Assembly: GCA_020060765.1 (NCBI GenBank)
Contig: JAGUZQ010000060.1
Span: 80,450 to 144,449, forward strand
DNA length: 64,000 nucleotides
Source: Planctomycetota bacterium
GTDB lineage: Bacteria; Planctomycetota; SZUA-567
Reading direction: 5' to 3'
The notes beneath the pieces were generated by a model. It had not been told where the DNA came from, made no database searches, and worked only from the letters and a program-made list of their open reading frames with translations. The position numbers were made by a program, and so were the translations under genes. The number at the start of each line of letters is the position of its first letter. The stretch's first letter is position 1. Shown piece by piece: positions 32,154-40,676 of this stretch.

Positions 32154-33899
32154 CTAGCGCCTTCTTTTCCCGGTCTTTTTACCGCTTTTCGGTTCCAGCC
32201 GTTTTTCTCCCAGCAGGATTGCGTGTTGCGCCAGGCGCTCGGCATCTGTCCGGGCGACGTGAATGGGCTTGCCCTGTACGTCGACTCCGGCGAAATACAT
32301 CGCGGTCGCCAGCGTACCCGGCGTGGGAATGAAACATTGCACCTGTTCCGGTCGCCAACCCCGGGAGCGCAGCCAGTCGGCCAGTTCCTGCATGTGGCGT
32401 TCGGTGCAGCCGGGGAAGGCGCTGATGAGATAGGGAATCACGAACTGCCGCTTGCCGCATTTTTCGGAAACGCGCCCGAACTCATCCAGAAAACGCAGGA
32501 ATTTTTCAAAGCCGGGTTTGCGCATCAGCCGCAGCACCTCCGCGGAAAGATGTTCCGGCGCAAGTTTCAACTGTCCGCCGGTGAATTCGCCCACCAGCGC
32601 TTCCACGTATTCGTCGGACATAAGCGCGAGGTCGTGCCGCACGCCGCTGGCGACGCGCAGATGTTTCACTTCCGCCCGCGCCGCCAGTTCCCGCAGCAAG
32701 GAGACGATTTTTCCCTGGTCGCAGGTAAAATTCGGGCAGACTTCCGGCACCAGGCAGCTTTCCCGCGAGCAGTTTGCAAAATCCCCCCGGCAGTGCGCGC
32801 CCCACATGTTCGCGCTGGGGCCGCCGACATCGGAGAGGCTGCCGCGCCAGTCGCTGTTTTTCGTCATTCGCGCTACTTCGGCGACAATCGATTCCCGGCT
32901 GCGGCTGGAAATTTTCCTGCCCTGATGCAGCGTGATGGAGCAGAAAGAACAGCCGCCCGCGCAACCCCGGTGGGTCGTAACGCTGTCGCGGATCATCTCC
33001 ACCGCTGGAATTTTTTCCCGGTACGCAGGATGCGCCGCGCGCGTGAACGGGAGCGAATAAATCTGGTCAAGTCCCGCCGTAGATAACGCAGGCGCGGGCG
33101 GTGCGAAGTAAACGTTTCGCGCCTCGATTTGTTGCCGCAGCCAACCGGTGCCGCGTTGCACCTGTCTTTCCATAATTTTAGTGGCGTCAATCAGCAGGGA
33201 ATGATTTTCCTCCAGCGCCGCGAGAGAAGGCAACTCCTTCGCTTCTCCTGCGAGGAAATCAGGTGCGCCCGCGAAAACCGTGCCGGGAATATCGCGGGGA
33301 ATATCGCCGGTCTCTTCCAGCCGCCGCGCGATTGCCAGAAGCGGAATTTCGCCCATGCCGTAAACCAGCAGATCGGCCTTGGCGTCCAGCACCAGCGGGC
33401 GGCGCAACTTGTCTGTCCAGAAATCATAATGCACCGCGCGCCGGAGCGAAGCCTCGATCCCGCCCAGCACAATAGGCAATCCCGGAAAAGCCGCGCGCGC
33501 CAGCCCCGCGTAAACGAGGCACGCCCGGTTGGGGCGCTGGCCGGAAACTCCGCCGGGAGTATAGGCGTCATCATGCCGTTTCTTGCGGAAAGCGGTGTAA
33601 TGCGCCAGCATACTGTCCAGGCAACCGGCGGTGATTCCGGCAAACAGGCGCGGCCTTCCCATGACGAGGAAACCGTCAGGCGAGTTCCAGTCCGGCTGGG
33701 CGATTATCCCGGTACGAAAACCGTTTGCCACCAGCCATCTGCCCAGCAGCGCCACACCGAAAGCCGGATGATCGACGTAAGCATCGCCGCTGACGAGGAG
33801 CACGTCGAGACTGTCCCAACCGAGACGCGCCATCTCCGCGCGGGACATGGGCAGGAATTCCGGTTGCGGAATGGCCGATTCAGATTGATTTCTGGGCAA
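32154..33899 (-). CDS. YgiQ-type radical SAM protein
   Basis: About 581 residues from a TTG at 33899; an ATG at 33848 (MSRAEMARLGW) would give 564. The UPF0313/YgiQ family has an N-terminal B12-binding-like domain (LDVLLVSGDAYVDHPAFGVALLGR) and a radical SAM domain with the iron-sulfur motif THRGCAGGCSFCSI (CxxxCxxC). The C-terminal parts include GQLKLAPEHLSAEVLRLMRKPG and the lysine/arginine tail. YgiQ proteins are widespread; their reaction is not settled. The open frame extends to 34097, but that part overlaps the upstream small gene in another frame and does not look like the family, so it is not included. The start overlaps the stop of the upstream ORF by 20 bases. Confidence 0.88.
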   Translation of the reverse strand: MPRNQSESAIPQPEFLPMSRAEMARLGWDSLDVLLVSGDAYVDHPAFGVALLGRWLVANGFRTGIIAQPDWNSPDGFLVMGRPRLFAGITAGCLDSMLAHYTAFRKKRHDDAYTPGGVSGQRPNRACLVYAGLARAAFPGLPIVLGGIEASLRRAVHYDFWTDKLRRPLVLDAKADLLVYGMGEIPLLAIARRLEETGDIPRDIPGTVFAGAPDFLAGEAKELPSLAALEENHSLLIDATKIMERQVQRGTGWLRQQIEARNVYFAPPAPALSTAGLDQIYSLPFTRAAHPAYREKIPAVEMIRDSVTTHRGCAGGCSFCSITLHQGRKISSRSRESIVAEVARMTKNSDWRGSLSDVGGPSANMWGAHCRGDFANCSRESCLVPEVCPNFTCDQGKIVSLLRELAARAEVKHLRVASGVRHDLALMSDEYVEALVGEFTGGQLKLAPEHLSAEVLRLMRKPGFEKFLRFLDEFGRVSEKCGKRQFVIPYLISAFPGCTERHMQELADWLRSRGWRPEQVQCFIPTPGTLATAMYFAGVDVQGKPIHVARTDAERLAQHAILLGEKRLEPKSGKKTGKRRR

Positions 33900-34158
33900 A
33901 GGAATTGATGTCCCGTTCGATGCGTCCGGCTTCCTCGCGGGTGACGCCGTCCAGCCCGCCGCCCTCGGCAGCGAGTTTCCGCAGATAAGCCAGTGCGACC
34001 TCTTGCATCCGCGCGTGGGTTTCCTCGCTGCCGCCGATGAGACGGAAATCCTCAGCCGAGGTGAGGCGGATGTGCCTGCCGAGGCTGTCGGTAGCATAGC
34101 CTACCAGAACCGCGCGTCCTCTGGGGGCGGAATCGGTGTTCCTGCCGTAGTCCTGCAT
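33880..34158 (-). CDS. small protein of unknown function ahead of ygiQ
   Basis: 92 residues. A very strong ribosome site (GGAGGAGCACC) precedes the ATG. No signal or membrane segment; the first half is beta-like (GRAVLVGYATDSLGRHIRLTSAEDFRLIGG), the second helical and charged (ETHARMQEVALAYLRKLAAEGG; VTREEAGRIERDINSF). Its stop overlaps the ygiQ start region, so it should be co-translated with that gene. I do not recognise it. Codon use is like its neighbours, supporting a real gene. Confidence 0.6.
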   Translation of the reverse strand: MQDYGRNTDSAPRGRAVLVGYATDSLGRHIRLTSAEDFRLIGGSEETHARMQEVALAYLRKLAAEGGGLDGVTREEAGRIERDINSFAQKSI

Positions 34159-34426
34159 GGTGCTCCTCCGTTCGTCTGCGCGCGGTGAAAGTGACAGGCG
34201 AGTATATGAATCCGTTCAGGACGATTCAAGCTAATCCGGCAAATACCGGAAACTTTCCGAATGCGGTTGACTCAGGCGACCACACCGCTGGCAAGAAAAT
34301 TTCCGACGGATTTCAAAAAAAAATCCGACAAACCGAACAATTTACTTATATAATAGCAGGGTACTTGCATATAATGAATAATTGATCAGACATCTTGTTA
34401 CGACACCCTTGAGGATATCAATTAGA

Positions 34427-36076
34427 ATGAGCGACTCCCCCCTTGAAGTCGGCTTACGAAGCTATCACGCCAGCGCCGGAGCATCTTGCATCCACCATGA
34501 TGAGGAGCAGGCGAGTCTGCCGTTAAACGTTTATGTGGTGGAGGATACAGATTCTCTCCGGAAAATCCTGTCTGGTTCGGTCAGAAAATTAGATCACAAT
34601 GTTTCCGCATTTTCCACTGCCGAAAGCGCTTTGGACGATCTTGCCTGCAATCCGCCAGAGCTGATTTTCCTGGACTGGACCTTGCCGGGGATTTCGGGCC
34701 TGGATTTCTGCAAAAAAATCCGGGAGATGAAAAATATTTTCCAGCCTGTCATTGTCATGACCACGGCCAAGACCGATGATGATTCTTTTGAACTGGCGAT
34801 GAGTTCCGGGGTTGACGATTATATCTTCAAGCCCTATTCGGTCAAGGATATGAGCGCCCGGATCAGGATTGCGGAAAAGCGCGCTTATCACCGCAAGGAA
34901 CGCTATTTGCTCGAACATAAGGTCAGGGAAGGCGGACATTACCTTGCCGACCTTACCTCCAGCATTCCCGCAGGCCTCCTTGTGGTGGATGAGAAAACCC
35001 ACGATATTATTGAATGCAATCCCTACGCTGCCGAAATGGTAGGGTTGAGCTCTGAAAAAATCTGTGGTCGCAACTGCCACCAGTTCATCTGCCCCAGGGA
35101 GGCAGGAACCTGCCCCATCTCAGACCGCAAGGAGAATTTCTTCCAGTGCAAAACCGTTATTCTGAAAGCTGGCGGTGAACAGATCCGAGTGCTGAAAACC
35201 GCGCAGCTTGCCACCTACCACGGCAAGCAGGTCATTATCGAAACCTTTATCGATATCGAGGAACAGGAACAGGCGCAAGAACGGCTGCAGGTTTTTGCCC
35301 GCGACATGGAGCGCTTGGCCATGGAGCGCGCGCAGCAGCTTATCCACAGCGACCGGCTGGCGTTGCTGGGAACGATGGTGGCGGGGCTGTCTCACGAGAT
35401 CAGTAATTGCCTGACTGCGATCGGCCCCAACATCGACATGGCGCTGAAATACTGGGAGGAGATCGCGCCAGTCGTCAACCTGGCGGCGGCGGAACCGACT
35501 GCCCCGCAAAAGCTGAAACTCGCCGATGCCGAGTTAAAACCCACTCTCGATGCCGTTAAGGCCGGAGCCGGTCGCACCACCAGCCTGCTGTCTGGCCTGA
35601 AGAACTATTCCCGCAAGATGGACGCTGGTGGCGAACCTTTCCTTCTCGCCGGTTGCGTAGACGATACTCTCAACCTCTGCCATAATTTACTGAAGCACGG
35701 TATTACAGTTTCGACGGAGATACCCGGCGACTTCCTGGTGAAAAACTGGAACCGCCAGCACATGGAACAGGTTTTGATGAACCTGGTTAACAACGCCAGC
35801 CAAGCCATGAAGGGAAAAGGAAAAATCGCTTTTACTCTCGCGGCGGGCGAAGCACAGGCGGTTCTGACTGTCGAGGATAACGGGCCGGGAATCCAGGCGG
35901 ATAGTATTTCAAAGATATGGGAGCCGTTTTACACCACGAAAACGAAAACCGGCGGCACCGGACTGGGACTGTATATCGTAAAGGGTATAGTCGACCAGTA
36001 CGCAGGCTCTATCATTGTCACGCGTTCGGAAAAACTGGGCGGCGCGGCTTTCATTATTAAGTTCCCTAACTTCTGA
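34427..36076 (+). CDS. hybrid sensor: receiver, PAS and histidine kinase
   Basis: 549 residues from the ATG at 34427 (GAGGAT 10 bases ahead; the frame opens at a TTG 15 codons earlier). An N-terminal receiver domain (about 25-145) has the phospho-acceptor in FLDWTLPG (D near 82) and the KPYS lysine. A PAS domain follows (about 175-285) with an unusual cysteine-rich loop, CGRNCHQFICPREAGTCPISD. Then HisKA with the H-box GLSHEISNCLTAIG (H near 323) and HATPase_c (N-box MNLVNNASQAM; DNGPGI; GGTGLGLYIVKG). No membrane segment: a cytoplasmic kinase with its receiver in front, the layout of phosphorelay intermediates. The cysteines might bind a metal or sense redox. No partner regulator is adjacent; a REC-PilZ protein lies at 61.3 kb. 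Confidence 0.9.
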   Translation: MSDSPLEVGLRSYHASAGASCIHHDEEQASLPLNVYVVEDTDSLRKILSGSVRKLDHNVSAFSTAESALDDLACNPPELIFLDWTLPGISGLDFCKKIREMKNIFQPVIVMTTAKTDDDSFELAMSSGVDDYIFKPYSVKDMSARIRIAEKRAYHRKERYLLEHKVREGGHYLADLTSSIPAGLLVVDEKTHDIIECNPYAAEMVGLSSEKICGRNCHQFICPREAGTCPISDRKENFFQCKTVILKAGGEQIRVLKTAQLATYHGKQVIIETFIDIEEQEQAQERLQVFARDMERLAMERAQQLIHSDRLALLGTMVAGLSHEISNCLTAIGPNIDMALKYWEEIAPVVNLAAAEPTAPQKLKLADAELKPTLDAVKAGAGRTTSLLSGLKNYSRKMDAGGEPFLLAGCVDDTLNLCHNLLKHGITVSTEIPGDFLVKNWNRQHMEQVLMNLVNNASQAMKGKGKIAFTLAAGEAQAVLTVEDNGPGIQADSISKIWEPFYTTKTKTGGTGLGLYIVKGIVDQYAGSIIVTRSEKLGGAAFIIKFPNF

Positions 36077-36694
36077 AAGCATACCCTTATCCGGCATATT
36101 GCACTGCAAAGTCTATGAGAAAAAGACTTTACATGTTCGGAAAAAGTTGATGTCGCTATATTACCGCGTACACCAAACGGATGAATACACGCATTCATTG
36201 TTTCACGTGAAACATTTTCCGTGGTTTTCTCTCGCTAAACGCTAAAAAAAAGCCATTTTCTCCAAGTCATAGAGAAAGGGTGACGGAAAAATAATCAAAC
36301 AATACATTGGTGCTTATATAGCATCTCGCGAAACTTCTTATCTTTGCTTCGAGGGTGACGCAGGTTCTTGAAAAGGTTGAATGATGGCTTTCACCTCTGG
36401 TTTTTGCGCCGCCCAGGTTCAAGAACCGGGAACACCCCGACCGGCTGACTTTTCGTACATGCCACTTCCTTCGCAACATACTCCGCTGCACGTCCGATAG
36501 TATTTTTTCTTTCGGAGTTATCTTGTCTCGCCCAAGTTTTTCCCGGCAAATAATTTGCAACCCCGGAGAAAGTTGTTCCTTCCGCATTTTTTGTGCAGAG
36601 TCCCGCCGCGTAGTGCCGATAAACAATATGGTATCTGTCCGGAGGCGGTGGCGTCCGCAGCCTGTTGCTTGCTTAGGGGGAGACTGGTTTTCGC
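36077..36694. other. 618-base gap containing a parS site; otherwise no gene seen
   Basis: The longest gene-free stretch of the window. It holds the parS palindrome (36199-36214), a flanking inverted repeat ATGAAT-ACACGC-ATTCAT (36181-36198), a 10-base inverted pair GGTTCTTGAA/TTCAAGAACC (36363-36372, 36418-36427) and, at the right end, AGGGGGAG, which serves as ribosome site for the export lipoprotein. The minus-strand open frame across it has no ribosome site and atypical composition. Base composition is more AT-rich than the coding parts. No promoter with both boxes could be fixed for the export operon. Confidence 0.6.
36199..36214. promoter_or_regulatory. parS centromere site (ParB/Spo0J binding)
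   Basis: TGTTTCACGTGAAACA is a perfect 16-base palindrome and matches the bacterial parS consensus TGTTNCACGTGAAACA exactly. ParB binds such sites, spreads, and with ParA and SMC moves and organises the replicated origin region. Sites of this kind nearly always lie near the chromosomal origin. It is intergenic, as is common. No parA, parB, dnaA or gid gene is in the window, and I see no other copy of the full site here. Confidence 0.85.
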
Positions 36695-37684
36695 ATGAAG
36701 AAGATTTTGATATTCGTCGGCACTCTGCTGCTTGCCGCCGGTTGCGAACCGGAAGGACAGCCTCCGCGCAAGCGTTTCCAAGCGCCTCCGGCATATCTGA
36801 CGGTTGCACCGGTGCTGCCCCAGGTAAGCAGTTACCCGGAATTCGACGGCGCGACCGAACCGCCGGAAGGCAGATTGCGCGACTTGCCCACGCTGCCGGG
36901 AATGACAGGTATTTCCAATCCGCACATGGGACTGCGCCCCATCAGCATGGAAAAACGCCGCGACGGCCAATCTCCGGTGGTGGCGATGAATCCGGGCGGT
37001 CTGGATCCGGCTGGGCGGCATCCTATCGAGCAACTGATTTACGGCGGCGCCTATCCCGAGCATGACGCGGGAGAGGAATGCGTTATCCGCAGCGGCGATA
37101 AACTCCATCTCCGCGTCGAGGAACACGAGGAATTCAGCGGCGAGGCCGAGGTGGGGCAGGATGGCACGATCCGCATCCCCCATACCGAAGACCGGGTGGC
37201 GGTGGCGAAACTGACCCGCCAGGACGCGGCCGCGGCAGTGGCAAAACAGATCGCGCGCTATATCAAGGGCGCACCCGAGGTCGAGGTGCGTTTCAATTAT
37301 GCCCAGGGCGACTGTTATTACATTTTCGGCGAGGTGCACAACCAGGGGCGTTTCCCCATGGGCTTGACGCCTATTCGCCTGCGCGAGGCGATTCTGCGTG
37401 CGAATTCCAAAAAGACGGCTACTGACGAAAAACCGGGCAGTGGCGAAAATCTGCGGGAAGATTTTTTCTTGTCGCCGCACGCGGACTTGCGCCAGGTCAG
37501 TGTCATCACCCCGCACCGCAGCCGCCCCTCGCGTCGGGAGTATAATGTAAAAAGTTCTCTTCTGCAGGGTCGTACGGGGGAAGACCCGGTGCTGAAACCA
37601 GGCGACATCGTGTTCGTGCCTTCCACCACCGACAAGAAAATTATCGGCCTGTTCTATCGGGTGATTCTGCCGGTCAGGCGTTAA
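36695..37684 (+). CDS. polysaccharide export lipoprotein, Wza/PelC-type OPX protein
   Basis: 329 residues. Signal peptide with lipobox LLAAGC (C17). A Poly_export domain begins near 125 (YPEHDAGEECVIRSGDKLHLRVEEHEEFSGEAEVGQDGTIRIP; DAAAAVAKQIARYI), followed by a SLBB-like unit (YYIFGEVHNQGRFPMGLTPIRLREAILRA) and the closing VLKPGDIVFVPST. It should form the outer-membrane channel through which capsule or exopolysaccharide leaves. About 110 residues after the lipobox are an extra Pro-rich region. AGGGGGAG precedes the ATG. It is the first gene of a four-gene plus-strand set; spacing to the next is 10 bases. Confidence 0.88.
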   Translation: MKKILIFVGTLLLAAGCEPEGQPPRKRFQAPPAYLTVAPVLPQVSSYPEFDGATEPPEGRLRDLPTLPGMTGISNPHMGLRPISMEKRRDGQSPVVAMNPGGLDPAGRHPIEQLIYGGAYPEHDAGEECVIRSGDKLHLRVEEHEEFSGEAEVGQDGTIRIPHTEDRVAVAKLTRQDAAAAVAKQIARYIKGAPEVEVRFNYAQGDCYYIFGEVHNQGRFPMGLTPIRLREAILRANSKKTATDEKPGSGENLREDFFLSPHADLRQVSVITPHRSRPSRREYNVKSSLLQGRTGEDPVLKPGDIVFVPSTTDKKIIGLFYRVILPVRR

Positions 37685-37694
37685 GAGGTTGACC

Positions 37695-39749
37695 ATGGCC
37701 ATCGACATGCTGCTTGCCAGTTGCCGCAACCCGCTGCGGATTTTTTTCCGGCGGCTGCGCTGGATTCTCTGCGCCGTCTTTCTGGCGGTAGCAGCGGCGT
37801 GGGTGTGGCTAGGCTGTTTCGCCACCAAGGAATACGTCACCCGCGTGGAAGTCAGCCTGAAACCCGGCGTCGGAGTTCCGGTCGGAACCGGCTTGGAGGG
37901 ACAGATCGCCGCGCGGATGCAGTCTGAAGCCAGCCTGCGTCAGCTTTCGCGCAATCTCCGCTTCGCCGTCAAGGAAAACTATTGTGACCACCTCGACGAG
38001 GAAGCGTACAAACTGCAATCCCTGGACGAGGACAGTCTGCGCGGGAAACTGGACGGTGAACTGTCTCTCTTCCCGCGTACTGAAAAGCTTCGTCCCGGCG
38101 GGGCGCTGCTTTCGCACTGTTGGTGGCTGGCGCGGGAGATTCCCGTCAGTCTCGACGACCTGGCCACGCAGATGGATACGCAAACTCTGGCCTACGCGCT
38201 GGAAGCCTTGCAGCGAAACCCTGGCGAGGAAGTTTCCCAGCAGATGATTTCCGCCGCCGCTACCGAGGACTCGGCCAGCGACCGCTTGCTTGACGCCTTG
38301 CGGAAAAAAGTGTGCGCTGACGAGCCTGAGGCGAAATACTCCCGTGTGCGGGGGCGCGCGGTCGAGGAGCTGAAGAAAAAACTGGCGCAGGGTTCGGCTG
38401 CTTTCGGGCGGCAGGGTCTGCTGGAAATATTGCGGGAAATCCGCGCTCTCCGACCTCTGCTGGAAACCGGGCTGTTTTACGCGGGCGGGGAAACCGTAGC
38501 GGAACTGCGGGAAAACCTGAATATCGCCTCCACCGGCGGCGGCTTGGAAATGGAATGTCGCAACTTATTGCATCCGTCCCGTCCGCCCTTCGACAAGCAG
38601 GAAAACGTCATTACCCATCTGGCGGTACAGGCGGTGCTGGCGATGATGAAACAGGAATTCGCCTCTACGGGCGGCGAGAAACGCGGCGAGGAGGAGATGC
38701 TGCTTAACCGCCGAAAAGAAGCGGCAGAAACAGAAATCGAAAAACTGGATCGGGAAATCTACCGGCAGGAAAACCTGGAAAAAATCGCCGGTCATTTTCC
38801 CGGCGCGCCGACATTCAAAAGCCGGGTCGAACGGGAGAAATTCGCTTCCCAGACCGCAGAGGTCGACGACCCCTTCGCGGGACTGCTGATGGAAAATCCC
38901 CACGCCGCGCGCGCCGAAAAACTGGCAGCGGAAAGCGCGGCGGCGGAACGGGAACTGGCGGCATTACGGGAAAAGACCGAACCTCTAGGCGAAAAGCTGA
39001 ACGATCCGCGCCTGCAGGCCATAGAAGTGAAACAAAAGCGTGAACGCAAGGTAGCCGATCCTAAGGCTCTCAAGCTGGCGGAAGACCTCGCTGCGAAAAA
39101 AGCCGAGTGGGAAAAGCTTCTGCTCACTTGCACCGAGCGCCATCCCTTTGTCCGCAAGGTCACGCGCGAAATCGGGGAACTGACGGCGGAACTGGAAAAA
39201 CTGGGCGCGTCCGATCTGACGCAGGAACAGGAAGAATATTACGTCCAGACTCTGCCTAATCCCGAGTTGAAAAAGTGGCGGGAGGAGCTTGGCGCGCTGG
39301 AGCGCGAGCGCAACGCCGTCGAGAAAAAGCGCGCCTTGGCCTCGGCGCTGGCGGCCAAGGAAAAAGTTTCGGGCAAGATCGCCGCCGATCTGCGCAACCT
39401 GTATGCGGGGCTGCTGGCGGAAAGGCGGTCGCTGCGCGTTCGCCTGGAGCGGCTGCAGCGGCAGGAGGATATGCTGAAAATGCAGACGGCGGAAAAAGGC
39501 GGCGCCGGGGTGGAGTTCAGCGTCAGCGTCCCGCCCGCGCGTCCCCTGTCATACGTCAGCCCCAACTGGAGCGGGTTGCTGCTGTACGCGCTGGGCTCCG
39601 GCGTACTGCTGGCGGCGCTGGCGGTGTTCCTGCTGGAGAAGTCCGACCGCTCCCTTCGTTCGGCCGAGCACTTCAAAAAACGCGTGCGACTGCCGGTGCT
39701 GGGAGAGATACCAGACCTGGGGCAGGTCGGCGGGGGAGGAAACGCATGA
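37695..39749 (+). CDS. chain-length determinant (Wzz/PCP-type) inner-membrane protein
   Basis: 684 residues from the ATG at 37695 (AAGAGG ahead; a TTG two codons earlier is less likely). An N-terminal membrane helix (about 20-38, WILCAVFLAVAAAWVWLG), then a large periplasmic part (about 40-615) rich in coiled coil (EAAETEIEKLDREIYRQENLEKI; LAAKKAEWEKLLLTCTERHPFVRKVTREIGELTAELEKL), and a C-terminal membrane helix (about 628-650, LLLYALGSGVLLAALAVFLLEKSD). The proline-rich VSVPPARPLSYVSPNWSG before it is typical for PCP proteins, and KKRVRLPVLGEIPDLG after it is like the entry to the partner kinase domain. It is longer than usual Wzz (about 350-500). Works with the OPX protein upstream and the ATPase downstream (ATGA overlap). 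Confidence 0.88.
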   Translation: MAIDMLLASCRNPLRIFFRRLRWILCAVFLAVAAAWVWLGCFATKEYVTRVEVSLKPGVGVPVGTGLEGQIAARMQSEASLRQLSRNLRFAVKENYCDHLDEEAYKLQSLDEDSLRGKLDGELSLFPRTEKLRPGGALLSHCWWLAREIPVSLDDLATQMDTQTLAYALEALQRNPGEEVSQQMISAAATEDSASDRLLDALRKKVCADEPEAKYSRVRGRAVEELKKKLAQGSAAFGRQGLLEILREIRALRPLLETGLFYAGGETVAELRENLNIASTGGGLEMECRNLLHPSRPPFDKQENVITHLAVQAVLAMMKQEFASTGGEKRGEEEMLLNRRKEAAETEIEKLDREIYRQENLEKIAGHFPGAPTFKSRVEREKFASQTAEVDDPFAGLLMENPHAARAEKLAAESAAAERELAALREKTEPLGEKLNDPRLQAIEVKQKRERKVADPKALKLAEDLAAKKAEWEKLLLTCTERHPFVRKVTREIGELTAELEKLGASDLTQEQEEYYVQTLPNPELKKWREELGALERERNAVEKKRALASALAAKEKVSGKIAADLRNLYAGLLAERRSLRVRLERLQRQEDMLKMQTAEKGGAGVEFSVSVPPARPLSYVSPNWSGLLLYALGSGVLLAALAVFLLEKSDRSLRSAEHFKKRVRLPVLGEIPDLGQVGGGGNA

Positions 39750-40630
39750 GCGTGGACGAAGCTTTCCGCCGGATCATGCGGAACAACGCGGTCAGAAAAC
39801 CGGAACCGCCTCCACCGCCTGAACCTGAACCGCAGCATGAACCGGAGCCGGAAGTGAAAGCGCTGCCGGAAGAGATTGACCGCACCGCCACGACAATGGT
39901 GCGGGTGTTGCCTATCGCGCTCGACCGCGTGCGCACAGTGCCTGACTTTTCCTGGCGGCCGGGCGCGGAAGAGGAATTCTACAAGCCGCTGCGCGCGCGG
40001 GTGCAGGCGCTCAGACTGCGGCGCAACAGTCTCCTTGTCACCAGTTGCCGCCACGGGGAAGGAAAAACCACCACCTCGCTGAACCTCGCGTTCCTGCTGG
40101 CTCGGCGCAGGGAAAAGAAAATCCTGCTGGTGGATTTCGACACCTGCCGCCCCAGTTTGAGCAAGTTGCTGGGAATACCGGCGGTACACGGCGGGTTGAC
40201 GGCGGTTCTGCGCGGGGAAGAAGAGCCGGAAGACGCCATCATCTACGGCGAAAGGGAAAACCTGTTTGTGCTGCCCACTCAGAAGCGCGCCGGCAGCGAC
40301 ACCGATTATTACGAAGCCGACGGCCTGGGTAAATTCCTGCGCCGGGCGCACGAGAGTTTCGATTTCATCGTGCTCGACGCGCCGCCCTGTTCGGCTGGAG
40401 CCGACGCGGGCGTGGCCGGAGCGCAGGCGGGAGGGGCGCTGCTGGTAGTGAGAAGCCTCCTCACCCCGCGTGAGGAAGTGACCGACGCCGCTGCCATCCT
40501 GACGGAAATGGGCGTCAATGTTGCTGGCGCGGCTCTCACGTTTACGCGGGAATTCATCCCCGCTTTCCTGCGCGGAGACAAGAAGCGTTACGGCTACGCG
40601 ATGGAGGAAGAAACGTCGCCCGTGACCTGA
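39746..40630 (+). CDS. CpsD/CapB-type tyrosine autokinase-like ATPase
   Basis: 294 residues from the ATG at 39746, which overlaps the upstream stop; a long open frame further upstream is only an overlap. The first 95 residues are Pro/Glu-rich. The BY-kinase/MinD-like core has Walker A SCRHGEGKTTTSLNLAFL (about 97-114), Walker A' ILLVDFDTCRPSLSKLLG and Walker B FIVLDAPPC. The final residues (KKRYGYAMEEETSPVT) hold two tyrosines rather than a full tyrosine cluster, so autophosphorylation may be reduced. It would regulate assembly of the Wzz-like partner in exopolysaccharide export. Confidence 0.85.
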   Translation: MSVDEAFRRIMRNNAVRKPEPPPPPEPEPQHEPEPEVKALPEEIDRTATTMVRVLPIALDRVRTVPDFSWRPGAEEEFYKPLRARVQALRLRRNSLLVTSCRHGEGKTTTSLNLAFLLARRREKKILLVDFDTCRPSLSKLLGIPAVHGGLTAVLRGEEEPEDAIIYGERENLFVLPTQKRAGSDTDYYEADGLGKFLRRAHESFDFIVLDAPPCSAGADAGVAGAQAGGALLVVRSLLTPREEVTDAAAILTEMGVNVAGAALTFTREFIPAFLRGDKKRYGYAMEEETSPVT

Positions 40631-40676
40631 ACTCAATGCGGCAACGGCTATACGCGTACACATAGGAGGCAGGCGG

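Noticed and set aside
33900..34097. N-terminal extension of YgiQ
   Set aside because: Low-complexity Ser/Arg sequence in a different frame from a better-supported small gene with a strong ribosome site.
36537..36694. c-di-GMP (GEMM) or other riboswitch ahead of the export operon
   Set aside because: I looked for the conserved GEMM blocks and a sigma-54 box (TGGCAC-N5-TTGC). Only TGGC and TTGC 17 bases apart are found, which is the wrong spacing.
36267..36809. Minus-strand open frame of 180 codons beside parS
   Set aside because: No ribosome site, Arg/Cys/Ser-rich, and overlaps the true export lipoprotein gene on the other strand.
39275..39745. N-terminal extension of the CpsD-like protein
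   Set aside because: It lies entirely over the Wzz-like gene in another frame; the ATG at 39746 overlaps the upstream stop.
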